From positions 1 to 16,397 of the forward strand of contig JBMNOD010000080.1 of the NCBI GenBank assembly GCA_050942875.1: a stretch of 16,397 nt of DNA, written 5' to 3'. The stretch comes from JAAZAI01 sp050942875 (GTDB lineage Bacteria; Verrucomicrobiota; Kiritimatiellia; RFP12; UBA3636). Below, piece after piece: positions 8,887-16,167 of this stretch. A program made the position numbers and the translations under genes. The notes beneath the pieces are model-generated. The model was not told the origin of the DNA. It did no database searches and saw nothing but the letters and a program-made list of their open reading frames with translations. Positions within the stretch are counted from its first letter, which is position 1; each line of letters begins with the position of its first letter.

Positions 8887-8916
8887 AGTATAGCAAAAGC
8901 CGCCCCGACGCAACAA
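8887..8916 (-). promoter_or_regulatory. Promoter of the Nudix-alcohol dehydrogenase pair
   Basis: On the minus strand TATACT (-10, 8887-8892) is preceded by TGC, giving an extended -10. A weak -35 TTGTTG (8911-8916) lies 18 bases upstream. The predicted start of transcription is near 8880, about 34 bases before the Nudix ATG. Confidence 0.5.
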
Positions 8917-9018
8917 GGCGCGATTCAAATCGCACACCCTTCGCTCTCCTCGCCGTGTTTCCGGTACCACATTTCAAGTTGTCATGGTAAACTTGCGGGC
9001 GTGAACGCGCTTTTCTTC

Positions 9019-9834
9019 ATGCCGACCCGGTGCCCCGAATGCGGGAGGCCTTGCGAAGAGGCCTCCCGCTGTCCGTGGTGCGGCGCGGACGTGCCCGTTT
9101 CGCGCGGCACGGCCGCGCGGCTGCTGGGGCTCGTTGCGGCAGCGGCGCTGCCCTTCCTGCCGATCCCCGACGGAGCGGCGGCCGCCCGCGTGGCGGCCGC
9201 AGTGGGCGCCGCCGTGGTGGGCGCCGCGGCCAGCGGAGGCGAGGCGGGCGGCGACAAGGTGGCGGCGTCGGCACGCCGCCACCCCGGTCGCCACCGCCAT
9301 CTGCTCGCCATGTCATGCGCGGCCCTAGCCGCGCATGCGCTGAGCTGCGCGTTCCCCGGCGAAACGGCCGCGCTGGGCTGTGCCCTGCGTCGGCACGTTC
9401 GCTGGCTCGCGCCGACGCTCGCGATGCTCGCGAGCGTCTCCGGCGCGGCGCGCCTCCCCCCGCTGCCGTCGGCGACGGCGGCGGGGCGGCTCGCCCAGGC
9501 GCTCAAGACGCCAGCCGTGCTGGCGCTGGGCGCATGGACGTGGATCGTCGCGGCCTGGGGGCCGCCGACGCCCGGCGCGGTCGCGGCGGCGGCGCTCGCC
9601 GCTGCCGCGATCCTCCCCCCCCCCCCCCCCCGCCGCCGCGCCAGCGCCCTCTCGCCCGTCCTCACGACACTCCTCACGACGCTCCTCGCGCTGGCGTTCG
9701 TCGCGCCCCTCAACGACAGCGCGCCTCGCGTCCTCCCGACCGGAATTTTCGCGGCGACAGTCGCCGCGCTGGGGCTGGTTCAGACGTTGGCGGGAATGAA
9801 GCAAACGGACGCCGAACCGTCGAACCAACCCTGA
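9019..9834 (+). CDS. Zinc-ribbon membrane protein, unknown function
   Basis: The family is not recognised. The ATG at 9019-9021 gives 271 residues. An in-frame GTG at 9001 would add six residues. Neither start has a clear ribosome site. The N-terminus holds two CPxCG-type knuckles, CPECG (5-8) and CPWCG (18-21), a zinc ribbon of the type that precedes membrane domains. The rest is Ala-, Leu- and Val-rich with several hydrophobic segments, near residues 33-50, 55-75, about 98-115, 130-148, 168-210 and 225-262. A run of 17 C (9615-9631) codes for a proline stretch inside the membrane part. The frame is coherent on both sides of it. The last 55 bases overlap the end of the convergent Nudix gene. 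Very high GC and the Ala content make the exact membrane topology uncertain. Confidence 0.6.
   Translation: MPTRCPECGRPCEEASRCPWCGADVPVSRGTAARLLGLVAAAALPFLPIPDGAAAARVAAAVGAAVVGAAASGGEAGGDKVAASARRHPGRHRHLLAMSCAALAAHALSCAFPGETAALGCALRRHVRWLAPTLAMLASVSGAARLPPLPSATAAGRLAQALKTPAVLALGAWTWIVAAWGPPTPGAVAAAALAAAAILPPPPPRRRASALSPVLTTLLTTLLALAFVAPLNDSAPRVLPTGIFAATVAALGLVQTLAGMKQTDAEPSNQP
9615..9631 (+). repeat. Homopolymer of 17 C within a coding region
   Basis: Seventeen consecutive C residues lie inside the zinc-ribbon membrane gene and encode prolines. Homopolymers of this length slip easily during replication. A change of one base would shift the frame and truncate the last 70 or so residues. It may be a phase-variation switch or a sequencing or assembly length error. 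Confidence 0.85.
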
Positions 9835-10226
9835 AGCCGCCCGGCCAGCGACGCCGGCAACATCCCGGAGGCCGGCACATCGGCCAACGGCCACCAGAGA
9901 AATTCGATGTGGCCCTCCAGCCCGACCGGGGGCCTGGCGGCGTCCAGCCCCGGAATGTCGATCGCAAAGACGAAGTTGATCTCCGCAACCGGAACGCCCT
10001 TCTGGACAAAGCGGCTCTCCGCCACGCCCAGGAAACGCGGCTCCCGGGCCTCCAGCCCAATCTCCTCGCGAATCTCGCGGGCCAGGGCCTGGGCAAGCCC
10101 CTCGCCCGGTTCGAGATGCCCCCCGGGCAGATAGACGTTGCCCGCCTTCCGGTTTCGGCAAAGCAGCACCATGCCGTCGAGCACGCAAACGCCACGCACA
10201 ATCAGTTCAACGGGATTTTCGTTCAT
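9780..10226 (-). CDS. Nudix hydrolase
   Basis: This 148-residue protein carries a full Nudix box at residues 36-58 (GHLEPGE at 36-42, REIREEIGL at 50-58). LPGGHLEPGE and the start ELIVRGVCVLDGMVLLCRN are typical of small MutT-like pyrophosphatases. Substrates are unknown. The ATG at 10224-10226 has GAGG about five bases upstream. The gene begins 24 bases behind the membrane metalloprotease gene, so the two are probably co-transcribed. Its last 55 bases overlap, tail to tail, the zinc-ribbon membrane gene on the other strand. It is the second Nudix gene within 1.5 kb. The two are not close in sequence outside the box, so a recent duplication is unlikely. Confidence 0.9.
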   Translation of the reverse strand: MNENPVELIVRGVCVLDGMVLLCRNRKAGNVYLPGGHLEPGEGLAQALAREIREEIGLEAREPRFLGVAESRFVQKGVPVAEINFVFAIDIPGLDAARPPVGLEGHIEFLWWPLADVPASGMLPASLAGRLQGWFDGSASVCFIPANV

Positions 10227-10250
10227 GACACCTCTTCCTTTCCACTTATG

Positions 10251-11018
10251 CTAGGTCCGCCAACCCTCGATCAAACTCCAAAACCGATCCCAAAACCACA
10301 GGTACGTATCGGCAATCCGATCCCAGCAGACAAAGGCCATGTCGCGCAAGTCAATCCGCGTCAGGGCGACATACACGAGGCAGAGCACCAGAAGATTGAG
10401 CGTGACGACGAAGACGAAGGAAAAGAAAAACCCATACGCCTCGAGATCCGTCTGGCGTTGCATGAAGTTGTTCACCGTGAAGCAAAAGTGGAAGCCCCAC
10501 GCCGCGCCGCAAAGAAACGAAAAGAACTGCCCCGGGATCGTGCCGATCATCGGCCCGAGCAGCGACAGGACGCCAAACACGGCGAGAATGGCGAGCATGT
10601 AAAGCGGCACGAAGTAAGGCGACAGCAGGACGAGGATCCCCGGCCGCGTGATCCGCACGCTCCCCGTCTCCGCCTTCACGCTCCAGTCGCTGACCCGCGC
10701 GCCGACGAGCATGCCAAAGAGCGCATGCGTGAGCTCGTGGCCGACCACATAGAAAAACGCCGGGATGCGGACGACCGCGTAAAGAACGGCGAAAGCGAGA
10801 AAGCCGATCACAAAAAACGCGGCCGGGGCGGACATCCCCAAGATGTCGGGCCGCCCGTAAAAGCGCTCCGTCCAGACCAGTCCGCGCGCCAGACCAATCG
10901 ACAACGGCACCAGCAGAAGCGCCCCCGCAAACAGCCCGACACGAAGCAGTCGCGACGGCTGCCGCGACGGCATTTTGTTTTTTGTTGACCTGACGGGCTT
11001 TTTTGGTCTATATTTCAT
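10251..11018 (-). CDS. Membrane metalloprotease-like protein with HELTH motif (M50-like)
   Basis: The protein has 255 residues from the ATG at 11016-11018. A start at 10973 (MPSRQPS) would give 240. Neither has a strong ribosome site. A basic start is followed by hydrophobic spans near 26-46, 65-88, about 130-150, 155-175 and 185-215. The zinc-binding HExxH (HELTH) is at 94-98 within VVGHELTHALFGMLVGA, at the end of a membrane helix. This is the arrangement in site-2 protease-like M50 peptidases and in related conserved membrane proteins. The third zinc ligand (an LDG-type motif) is not evident, so peptidase activity is unproven. The upstream start lies in the rpsT promoter region, since the two genes are divergent. 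A Nudix gene follows after 24 bases. Confidence 0.75.
   Translation of the reverse strand: MKYRPKKPVRSTKNKMPSRQPSRLLRVGLFAGALLLVPLSIGLARGLVWTERFYGRPDILGMSAPAAFFVIGFLAFAVLYAVVRIPAFFYVVGHELTHALFGMLVGARVSDWSVKAETGSVRITRPGILVLLSPYFVPLYMLAILAVFGVLSLLGPMIGTIPGQFFSFLCGAAWGFHFCFTVNNFMQRQTDLEAYGFFFSFVFVVTLNLLVLCLVYVALTRIDLRDMAFVCWDRIADTYLWFWDRFWSLIEGWRT
10985..11014 (+). promoter_or_regulatory. Promoter of rpsT
   Basis: TTGACC (10985-10990) is followed after 18 bases by TATATT (11009-11014), with five of six matches in each hexamer. The predicted start of transcription is near 11021, about 43 bases before the rpsT ATG. The site overlaps the first codons of the divergent metalloprotease gene if that gene starts at 11018. 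Confidence 0.65.
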
Positions 11019-11063
11019 GTTTTTCAATTCGACGCAGTTCGTTCCACGAGGAGCCATTCTATC

Positions 11064-11330
11064 ATGCCGAACATCAAAAGTGCAATCAAGCGCGCCAGGA
11101 CATCGGAAGCCAAGCGAAAGATCAACAACGCGAACAAGAGCCGCCTGAACACGGCCCGCAGAGCCTATGCCGACGTGATCGCCACGGGCGACGACGCCGC
11201 GAAGGCGGAGGCGTTCAAGATCTTCAGCTCCGCGATCGACAAGGCGGCCAAGCAGGGCGTCATCAGCCAGAACGCCGCCGCCCGCCGCAAGTCCCGCGCC
11301 TTCAAGAAGCTTGCGCCCCAGGAGGCGTAG
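11064..11330 (+). CDS. rpsT: 30S ribosomal protein S20
   Basis: S20 binds 16S rRNA and helps early assembly of the small subunit. The 88-residue protein is of normal length. It starts MPNIKSAIKRARTSEAKRK, which is diagnostic, and ends with NAAARRKSRAFKKL, also conserved. It is very basic and predicted to be all helical. The ATG has GAGGAG about ten bases upstream. The gene is a single transcription unit, with a promoter at 10985-11014 and an intrinsic terminator at 11431-11468. Confidence 0.98.
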   Translation: MPNIKSAIKRARTSEAKRKINNANKSRLNTARRAYADVIATGDDAAKAEAFKIFSSAIDKAAKQGVISQNAAARRKSRAFKKLAPQEA

Positions 11331-11430
11331 GCGCCAACACCGACGAGGGCCGACGCAAAAGTCCTCTTGCCCCGCGACCTAAAACCGAAGTCGCACCGCA
11401 GGCCGCCCCCACCACGACCCAAAGGAATCG

Positions 11431-11468
11431 AAAGCAAGCCCGGAGCCCCTCCGGGCTTGCTTTGTTTT
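11431..11468 (+). terminator. Intrinsic terminator of rpsT
   Basis: A perfect 15-base inverted repeat (AAAGCAAGCCCGGAG at 11431-11445 and its complement at 11449-11463) with a three-base CCC loop is followed by a T-rich tract (TTTGTTTT, 11461-11468). It lies 100 bases after the rpsT stop and closes that transcript. Confidence 0.92.
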
Positions 11469-11489
11469 ACCATTCAGGCGCCTCGGAAA

Positions 11490-11565
11490 AAATCGGCAGC
11501 TACCGATTTGGATTGACCGTCAAGGCGTTTTTTGGGTTTATCCCAACGCCGGAAAGTTGTATAGT
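11490..11565 (+). promoter_or_regulatory. Candidate promoter region of the hexosamine kinase operon
   Basis: The gap before the kinase gene holds a 7-base inverted repeat AAATCGG-CAGCTA-CCGATTT (11490-11509). It also has TTGACC (11513-11518) with GTTTAT 17 bases further on, and a better -10, TATAGT, at 11560-11565. A perfect palindrome TTGGG-TTTAT-CCCAA (11532-11546) overlaps the first -10 and could be an operator. None of these is proven. The rest of 11331-11649 holds only the rpsT terminator. Confidence 0.35.
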
Positions 11566-11649
11566 ATCCCCAATCACACAGCATCACTACCCCGGCGGGC
11601 TCTCCAACATGCAGCTTGCGCCCTCGCCGAAGGAATGGAAACGAGACGC

Positions 11650-12768
11650 ATGACGCATACCCCTGATTTACTGCAGAAGGCCTTTTCGAACTTTATCGAA
11701 GGAGGAAAGATCATTAACGTGGAACAGTTCCGCGGTGGCCATATCAACCAGACGTTCTTCATCACGCACGGAGAGGAGAGCGGCCAGCGACGGCGCTACG
11801 TCATGCAGCGCATGAACCGAACCGTGTTCCCGCGCCTTGACGAACTGATGGAAAACGTCATCCGAGTTTCCGAACACATGCAACGGCGCTGTACATCGAA
11901 CGGAAGCGCCCTGCCCCATCGCGGCTACCTCCACTTCATTCGCACCCTCGATGGCCGATACAGCCTCGACTCCGAGGAGCTGGGCTTCTGGCGACTGTAC
12001 CGTTTCATCGAAAACGCCGTCGGAAAGATGATCCCATCGTGCGAATCCGAGGCCTTCGCCGCCGGCGAGGCGTTCGGCATCTTCCAGGAGCTTCTCGCCG
12101 ACTTGCCGGCGCCGCGCCTGCACGAGACGATCAGCCGCTTCCACGACACGCGCTGGCGCTACGGCAACCTCGTCGAAGCGGCGCGAAAGGACATCTGCGG
12201 GCGGCTCGGCGGCTGTCGCGATGTCTACAACGGCCTGATGGCGCTCAAGGACCATGCGCTCGTCATCCAAGTCGAAGCCGAAGCGGGGCGCATCCCCGAG
12301 CGCGTCGTCCACAACGACGCCAAGCTCTCGAACGTCCTGCTCGACTCGACTGATGGACGTGCCGTCTGCGTCATCGACCTCGACACCTGCATGCCCGGTC
12401 TCGCGTTGCACGACTTCGGCGACCTGATGAGGAGCATCTGCAGCAGCGAGAACGAGGATACCGAAGAACCCGAAAAAACCACCGTTCGCAAAGACATGTT
12501 CGCCGCGCTGCATGCAGGCTATCTCAAGGGCGCGGCCAACATGCTCGCCCCGGAGGAGAAGGCGCTGCTCCCACACGCCGGCATCGTGCTCACGCTGGAA
12601 GTGGCCGCCCGCTTCCTCGCCGACTATCTTGAAGGCGACGTTTATTTCCGGGTCAAACATCCGGGACACAACCTCGTCCGCGCCCGCGCCCAGCTCACGT
12701 TGGCACACCGGCTCATCGAAGCCTTGCCCGAGCTTCAGGCAATCGCAGCAAAACAGGAGCGAACATGA
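11650..12768 (+). CDS. Phosphotransferase, N-acetylhexosamine 1-kinase (NahK)-like
   Basis: The protein belongs to the aminoglycoside phosphotransferase (APH) superfamily and most resembles NahK. NahK phosphorylates N-acetylglucosamine and N-acetylgalactosamine at C1 with ATP. The ATG at 11650-11652 gives 372 residues, close to the usual 360. The frame continues upstream to a TTG at 11557 but has no family match there. Visible landmarks are GGHINQTFFI (29-38), YVMQRMNRTVFPRLDELMEN (50-69), the catalytic loop VVHNDAKLSNVL (219-230) with D223, and the metal site VIDLDTCMPGLALHDFGD (241-258). The next gene starts within the stop codon (ATGA), so translation is coupled. A role in hexosamine salvage fits the glycosidase-like gene at the left edge, but the link is only contextual. 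Other sugars are possible. Confidence 0.88.
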   Translation: MTHTPDLLQKAFSNFIEGGKIINVEQFRGGHINQTFFITHGEESGQRRRYVMQRMNRTVFPRLDELMENVIRVSEHMQRRCTSNGSALPHRGYLHFIRTLDGRYSLDSEELGFWRLYRFIENAVGKMIPSCESEAFAAGEAFGIFQELLADLPAPRLHETISRFHDTRWRYGNLVEAARKDICGRLGGCRDVYNGLMALKDHALVIQVEAEAGRIPERVVHNDAKLSNVLLDSTDGRAVCVIDLDTCMPGLALHDFGDLMRSICSSENEDTEEPEKTTVRKDMFAALHAGYLKGAANMLAPEEKALLPHAGIVLTLEVAARFLADYLEGDVYFRVKHPGHNLVRARAQLTLAHRLIEALPELQAIAAKQERT

Positions 12769-13706
12769 AAACAGACAACCGGGAGCAAAAGCCCATCGAA
12801 CCTTGGATCGCGGAACGGCTGCACGAATGGGCGGCAATCTTCGACACCTGCGCCACATGCCCGGCCTTCAACACGGCGCGCGGCTATCGCCTGCCCGGAC
12901 AGCCCATGGTCGTCGATGTGCTCAACGGCATCGTCGGGCTGATTTTCCCCGGATGTCTCGGCAGCGAAGCGACGCGGGCCTACGTCGGACATTCCGAAGG
13001 CGCCCCCGACGCCGGACGCGTCGCCCAGAACCTCTACGACTGCGTCCTGCCCGTCGCCAAGTACTATTGCGAGCAAAAGATCTGCAAGCACTGCGGCGAT
13101 TGCGAAGCGTTCGCGCGACGCGCCGTCGAAGGGCTCTTCGCCGCCGGCTCCGGCATCCGCGACATGCTGCAGGACGACGTGCAGGCCGCCTACGAAGGCG
13201 ACCCCGCCGCGCGCTCCCAGATCGAGGTGGTCATGAGCTACCCCGGCCTCTACGCCGTCGCCACCCACCGCATCGCCCACCAGCTCGTGAAGCTCGGCGT
13301 GCCGCTCATCCCGCGCGTGATGAGCGAATGCGCCCACTCGCGCACCGGCATCGACATCCATCCCGGCGCCACCATCGGCCGCGGCTTCTTCATCGACCAC
13401 GGCACCGGCGTCGTCATCGGCGAAACGTGCCGCATCGGCTCCGGCGTCAAGCTCTACCAGGGCGTCACGCTCGGCGCGCTGAGCTTCGACCGCGACGAAC
13501 ACGGCAACCTCGTCAAGGGCGTCAAGCGCCACCCCGACGTGGAGGACAACGTCGTCATCTACGCCGGCGCCACCATCCTCGGCGGCAACACCGTCATCGG
13601 CCACGACTCCGTCATCGGCGGCAACGTCTGGCTGATCCATTCCGTGCCGCCCCACAGCAAAGTCTACAACGCACAGCCCAGCCCCGTGGTCAAAACCAGG
13701 CCCTAG
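12765..13706 (+). CDS. Serine O-acetyltransferase, EpsC-type, with extra cysteine cluster
   Basis: This enzyme makes O-acetylserine from serine and acetyl-CoA, the first committed step of cysteine synthesis. The 313-residue protein has a helical N-terminal part and a C-terminal left-handed beta-helix of hexapeptide repeats (about 190-295). Conserved blocks include HSRTGIDIHPGATIGRGFFI (191-210), DHGTGVVIGET (211-221), KLYQGVTLGA (229-238) and VIGGNVWL (283-290). The catalytic pair is probably in the HPGA-DHGTG region. The N-terminal part carries CATC (29-32) and a CEQKICKHCGDC cluster with Cys at 102, 107, 110 and 113. That spacing suggests a metal or Fe-S site. I do not know it from this enzyme. 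The ATG has AGGAG five bases upstream and overlaps the kinase stop. PFK follows after 31 bases. Confidence 0.93.
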   Translation: MKTDNREQKPIEPWIAERLHEWAAIFDTCATCPAFNTARGYRLPGQPMVVDVLNGIVGLIFPGCLGSEATRAYVGHSEGAPDAGRVAQNLYDCVLPVAKYYCEQKICKHCGDCEAFARRAVEGLFAAGSGIRDMLQDDVQAAYEGDPAARSQIEVVMSYPGLYAVATHRIAHQLVKLGVPLIPRVMSECAHSRTGIDIHPGATIGRGFFIDHGTGVVIGETCRIGSGVKLYQGVTLGALSFDRDEHGNLVKGVKRHPDVEDNVVIYAGATILGGNTVIGHDSVIGGNVWLIHSVPPHSKVYNAQPSPVVKTRP

Positions 13707-13737
13707 ACCTGCGCGCCTGAGAAAAGGAAACGACTGC

Positions 13738-15081
13738 ATGACAATCAAAGATGTCTTTGAACACCCCGAAAACTTCAACTTCAACGTGGATCGCCTCGGC
13801 GAATGCATGATCGACAATCCGATCCAGATGACGAACTACGTCGAGGAAGGCGACCGCACGATCATCGCGCACGACTTGAAATACCTCGAGGAAATGCACA
13901 AGCGCGGCGCCATCCCCACCTTCGAAAAAGCCGGCCCCCACCGCAAGATCTACCACGACCCCGTCTGGAGCCGCGCAGCCATCGTCACGTGCGGCGGCCT
14001 CTGCCCCGGCCTCAACGACGTCATCAAGGGCATCGTCCAGTGCCTGTGGTTCGACTACGGCGTGCGCCACATCTTCGGCGTCCGCTACGGCCTCGAAGGC
14101 TTCATCCCCAAGTACGGCCACGAACCGCTCATCCTCGACCCCGAGGTCGTCGACGCCATCCACGAGGAAGGCGGCACGATCCTCGGCTCCTCCCGCGGCG
14201 GACAGGACACCGTGGAAATCGTCCGGACGCTCTCCCGGCTCAACATCAACATGCTCTTCTGCATCGGCGGCGACGGCACGCTGCGCGCCGCCCGCGACAT
14301 CGCCGAGGAAATCGAGCGCCGCCATCTCAAGATCAGCGTCGTCGGCGTCCCCAAGACGATCGACAACGACCTCGCCTTCGTCGGCCGCAGCTTCGGCTTC
14401 GAAACGGCCGTCTACGCCACTGGCACCGTCATCACCGCCGCCCACACCGAAGCCAAGGGCGCGCACAACGGCATCGGCCTGGTCAAGCTCATGGGGCGCG
14501 ACTCCGGCTTCATCGCCGCCTACGCCTGCCTCGCCAACTCCGTCGTCAACATGTGCCTCATCCCCGAACTCCCCTTCGAGCTCGAAGGCGAGCACGGCGT
14601 GCTCACCGCCCTCGAACGGCGCTTCGGCCTCGGCAAGGACCACGCCGTCATCGTCGTCGCCGAAGGCGCGGGCCAGCACCTGATCAAGGACACCGACGTG
14701 CGCAAGGACGCCTCCGGCAACGTCCTCAAGAAGGACATCGGCGAATTCCTCAAGACGAAGATCGAACAGCATTTCGCCGCGAAGAAACAGGACGTCACCG
14801 TCAAGTACTTCGACCCGAGCTACACCATCCGCAGCGTCCCCGCGCAAGGCACCGACGCCATCCTCTGCTACATGCTCGCCCGGGGCGCCGCCCACGCCGC
14901 CATGGCCGGACGCACCAATTGCGTCGTCGGCAAGTGCGCCGACGTGTTCATGCTCGTGCCGACCTCGCTCGCCACGATCGAGCGGCAGAAGGTCGATGTC
15001 GAAGACGCCCTCTGGCAGTCCGTCGTGGACGCCACGCGCCAAGGCGAATACATGGGCTACGAGCCGCTCGTGCGGCGATAA
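13738..15081 (+). CDS. pfkA: 6-phosphofructokinase, PPi-like clade with G/K signature
   Basis: This glycolytic enzyme phosphorylates fructose 6-phosphate. The protein has 447 residues, longer than the 320 of E. coli PfkA and like the group with an N-terminal extension. GGLCPGLND (86-94), GGDGT (177-181), PKTIDND (205-211) and MGRDSG (252-257) are present. Position 180 is Gly (GGDGT), which in this superfamily goes with ATP as donor, whereas GGDD marks PPi. The Lys in PKTIDND is typical of PPi-type enzymes. The G plus K mix is known from ATP-using members of the PPi-like clade (for example trypanosomatid PFK), so ATP use is likely but not certain. The ATG has AAAGGA nine bases upstream. The gene sits in a five-gene run with the kinase and SAT. 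Confidence 0.95.
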   Translation: MTIKDVFEHPENFNFNVDRLGECMIDNPIQMTNYVEEGDRTIIAHDLKYLEEMHKRGAIPTFEKAGPHRKIYHDPVWSRAAIVTCGGLCPGLNDVIKGIVQCLWFDYGVRHIFGVRYGLEGFIPKYGHEPLILDPEVVDAIHEEGGTILGSSRGGQDTVEIVRTLSRLNINMLFCIGGDGTLRAARDIAEEIERRHLKISVVGVPKTIDNDLAFVGRSFGFETAVYATGTVITAAHTEAKGAHNGIGLVKLMGRDSGFIAAYACLANSVVNMCLIPELPFELEGEHGVLTALERRFGLGKDHAVIVVAEGAGQHLIKDTDVRKDASGNVLKKDIGEFLKTKIEQHFAAKKQDVTVKYFDPSYTIRSVPAQGTDAILCYMLARGAAHAAMAGRTNCVVGKCADVFMLVPTSLATIERQKVDVEDALWQSVVDATRQGEYMGYEPLVRR

Positions 15082-15092
15082 AGGAGCACGTC

Positions 15093-15647
15093 ATGAGCGA
15101 AAGCGAAGAAACGAGACAAGAAACGCCGCAAGGCAGCCTGCCGGAGGATATCGCCCAGGCGCTCCGGCGCTACCTCGAAATCCAGGAGGAGACGGCGGCG
15201 CTCCAAGCGGAGCGCCACGAGCTGCGCGACCAGATCGCCGCCTACATGGCGAGCATCGGCGCCACCACGATCGCCCCCGTCGTGGATGGCACGCGCGTGT
15301 TCGTGCGCAACAACGTCAAGCAGGTGATCGACTACAACGAAGACCTCCTGAAGGAACGGCTGGGGCCGGACTACCGGCTGACCCTCTGGCCCGACCCCGA
15401 CAAGATCAAGAGAAACCTCCCCAAGGTGGCGACGCTCCTGCTGCCGATCATCGAAGAAATCGGCTCGCCGTCGCCCGAAGCCATCAAGGCCGCAATCAAC
15501 GGCGGCAAGCTTCGCAAGGAGCAGTTCGACGGCGCCTTCGAACGCCGCCAGACGCAGTCGTTCGCCGTCGCCCGCGAACGCGGCGCCGGCGGCCGCGTCG
15601 GGGAAGACGACGCCGACTACGACGCCGATTCGGACGCGGACGCATAG
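15093..15647 (+). CDS. Conserved hypothetical protein, coiled coil (184 aa)
   Basis: The family is not recognised. The ATG at 15093-15095 has AAGGAG six bases upstream, 11 bases after the PFK stop. A longer frame from 13803 is only a shadow of PFK. Residues about 20-52 (EDIAQALRRYLEIQEETAAL onward) form a heptad-like helix, so a coiled coil is likely. A middle part with short strands and a helix follows (RVFVRNNVKQVIDYNEDLLK). The tail is acidic, ending DADYDADSDADA. There is no signal peptide or membrane span. The gene ends four bases before the DUF1643 gene, so both are made together. Its position after PFK suggests a partner or regulator, but this is inference. Confidence 0.85.
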   Translation: MSESEETRQETPQGSLPEDIAQALRRYLEIQEETAALQAERHELRDQIAAYMASIGATTIAPVVDGTRVFVRNNVKQVIDYNEDLLKERLGPDYRLTLWPDPDKIKRNLPKVATLLLPIIEEIGSPSPEAIKAAINGGKLRKEQFDGAFERRQTQSFAVARERGAGGRVGEDDADYDADSDADA

Positions 15648-15651
15648 TCCC

Positions 15652-16140
15652 ATGGACGAAACGGGCAATCGCTGCGAGTTCTCGCCGTGCCGGACGTGGC
15701 GCTACACGCTCCGGCACACATGGATGAACCTCTTCGACGAAGCGGAACGGCCGATCGTCTGGATCGGCCTCAACCCCTCGACGGCGGACGAAAACCAGCT
15801 CGACCCCACCCTCCGGCGCGTCCGCGGCTATTCCATGGCCTGGGGCTACAACACCTTCTACATGCTCAACCTCTTCGCCTTCCGCGCCACCGATCCGCAG
15901 GAGATGCGGCGCGCCATCGATCCCGTCGGCCCCGAAAACGACCGCTGGATCACCGAACTGGCCGCCAAGTCCGATCACGTCATGTGCGCCTGGGGGCGCC
16001 ACGGCATGTTCCTCGACCGTCAGCGGCACGTCCTGGAGCTTCTCGACGGCCTCAACCTCCAATGCCTCGAAAAGACAAACGACGGCATCCCCAAGCACCC
16101 CCTTTATCTCAAGAGCACCCTCCGCCCCATCCCGGTTTGA
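15652..16140 (+). CDS. DUF1643 domain-containing protein
   Basis: This 162-residue protein shows the DUF1643 pattern. It opens CEFSPCRTWRYTLRHTW, followed by WIGLNPSTADENQLDPTLRR and then MLNLFAFRATDP. A conserved CAWG (residues around 110-114) and a KHPLYL-type end (about 148-153) also appear. The molecular function of the family is unknown. The GLNPSTAD block and the HVMCAWG block probably line a small-molecule or nucleotide pocket, which is inference. The ATG lies four bases after the stop of the preceding gene, so translational coupling is likely. No separate ribosome site is visible. Confidence 0.93.
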   Translation: MDETGNRCEFSPCRTWRYTLRHTWMNLFDEAERPIVWIGLNPSTADENQLDPTLRRVRGYSMAWGYNTFYMLNLFAFRATDPQEMRRAIDPVGPENDRWITELAAKSDHVMCAWGRHGMFLDRQRHVLELLDGLNLQCLEKTNDGIPKHPLYLKSTLRPIPV

Positions 16141-16167
16141 GACAACTTTTTTGTCGAGGAGAAGCGG

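Noticed and set aside
9030..10988. 652-residue plus-strand open frame
   Set aside because: It is Arg- and Pro-rich, overlaps the membrane gene, Nudix and protease genes, and has no domain. It is a GC-rich shadow frame.
13690..15042. 450-residue minus-strand open frame
   Set aside because: It is antisense to PFK, rich in Asp, Gly and Val as expected for the complement of GC-rich codons.
16141..16156. Possible terminator GACAA-TTGTC after DUF1643
   Set aside because: The stem is only five bases and lacks a following T run.
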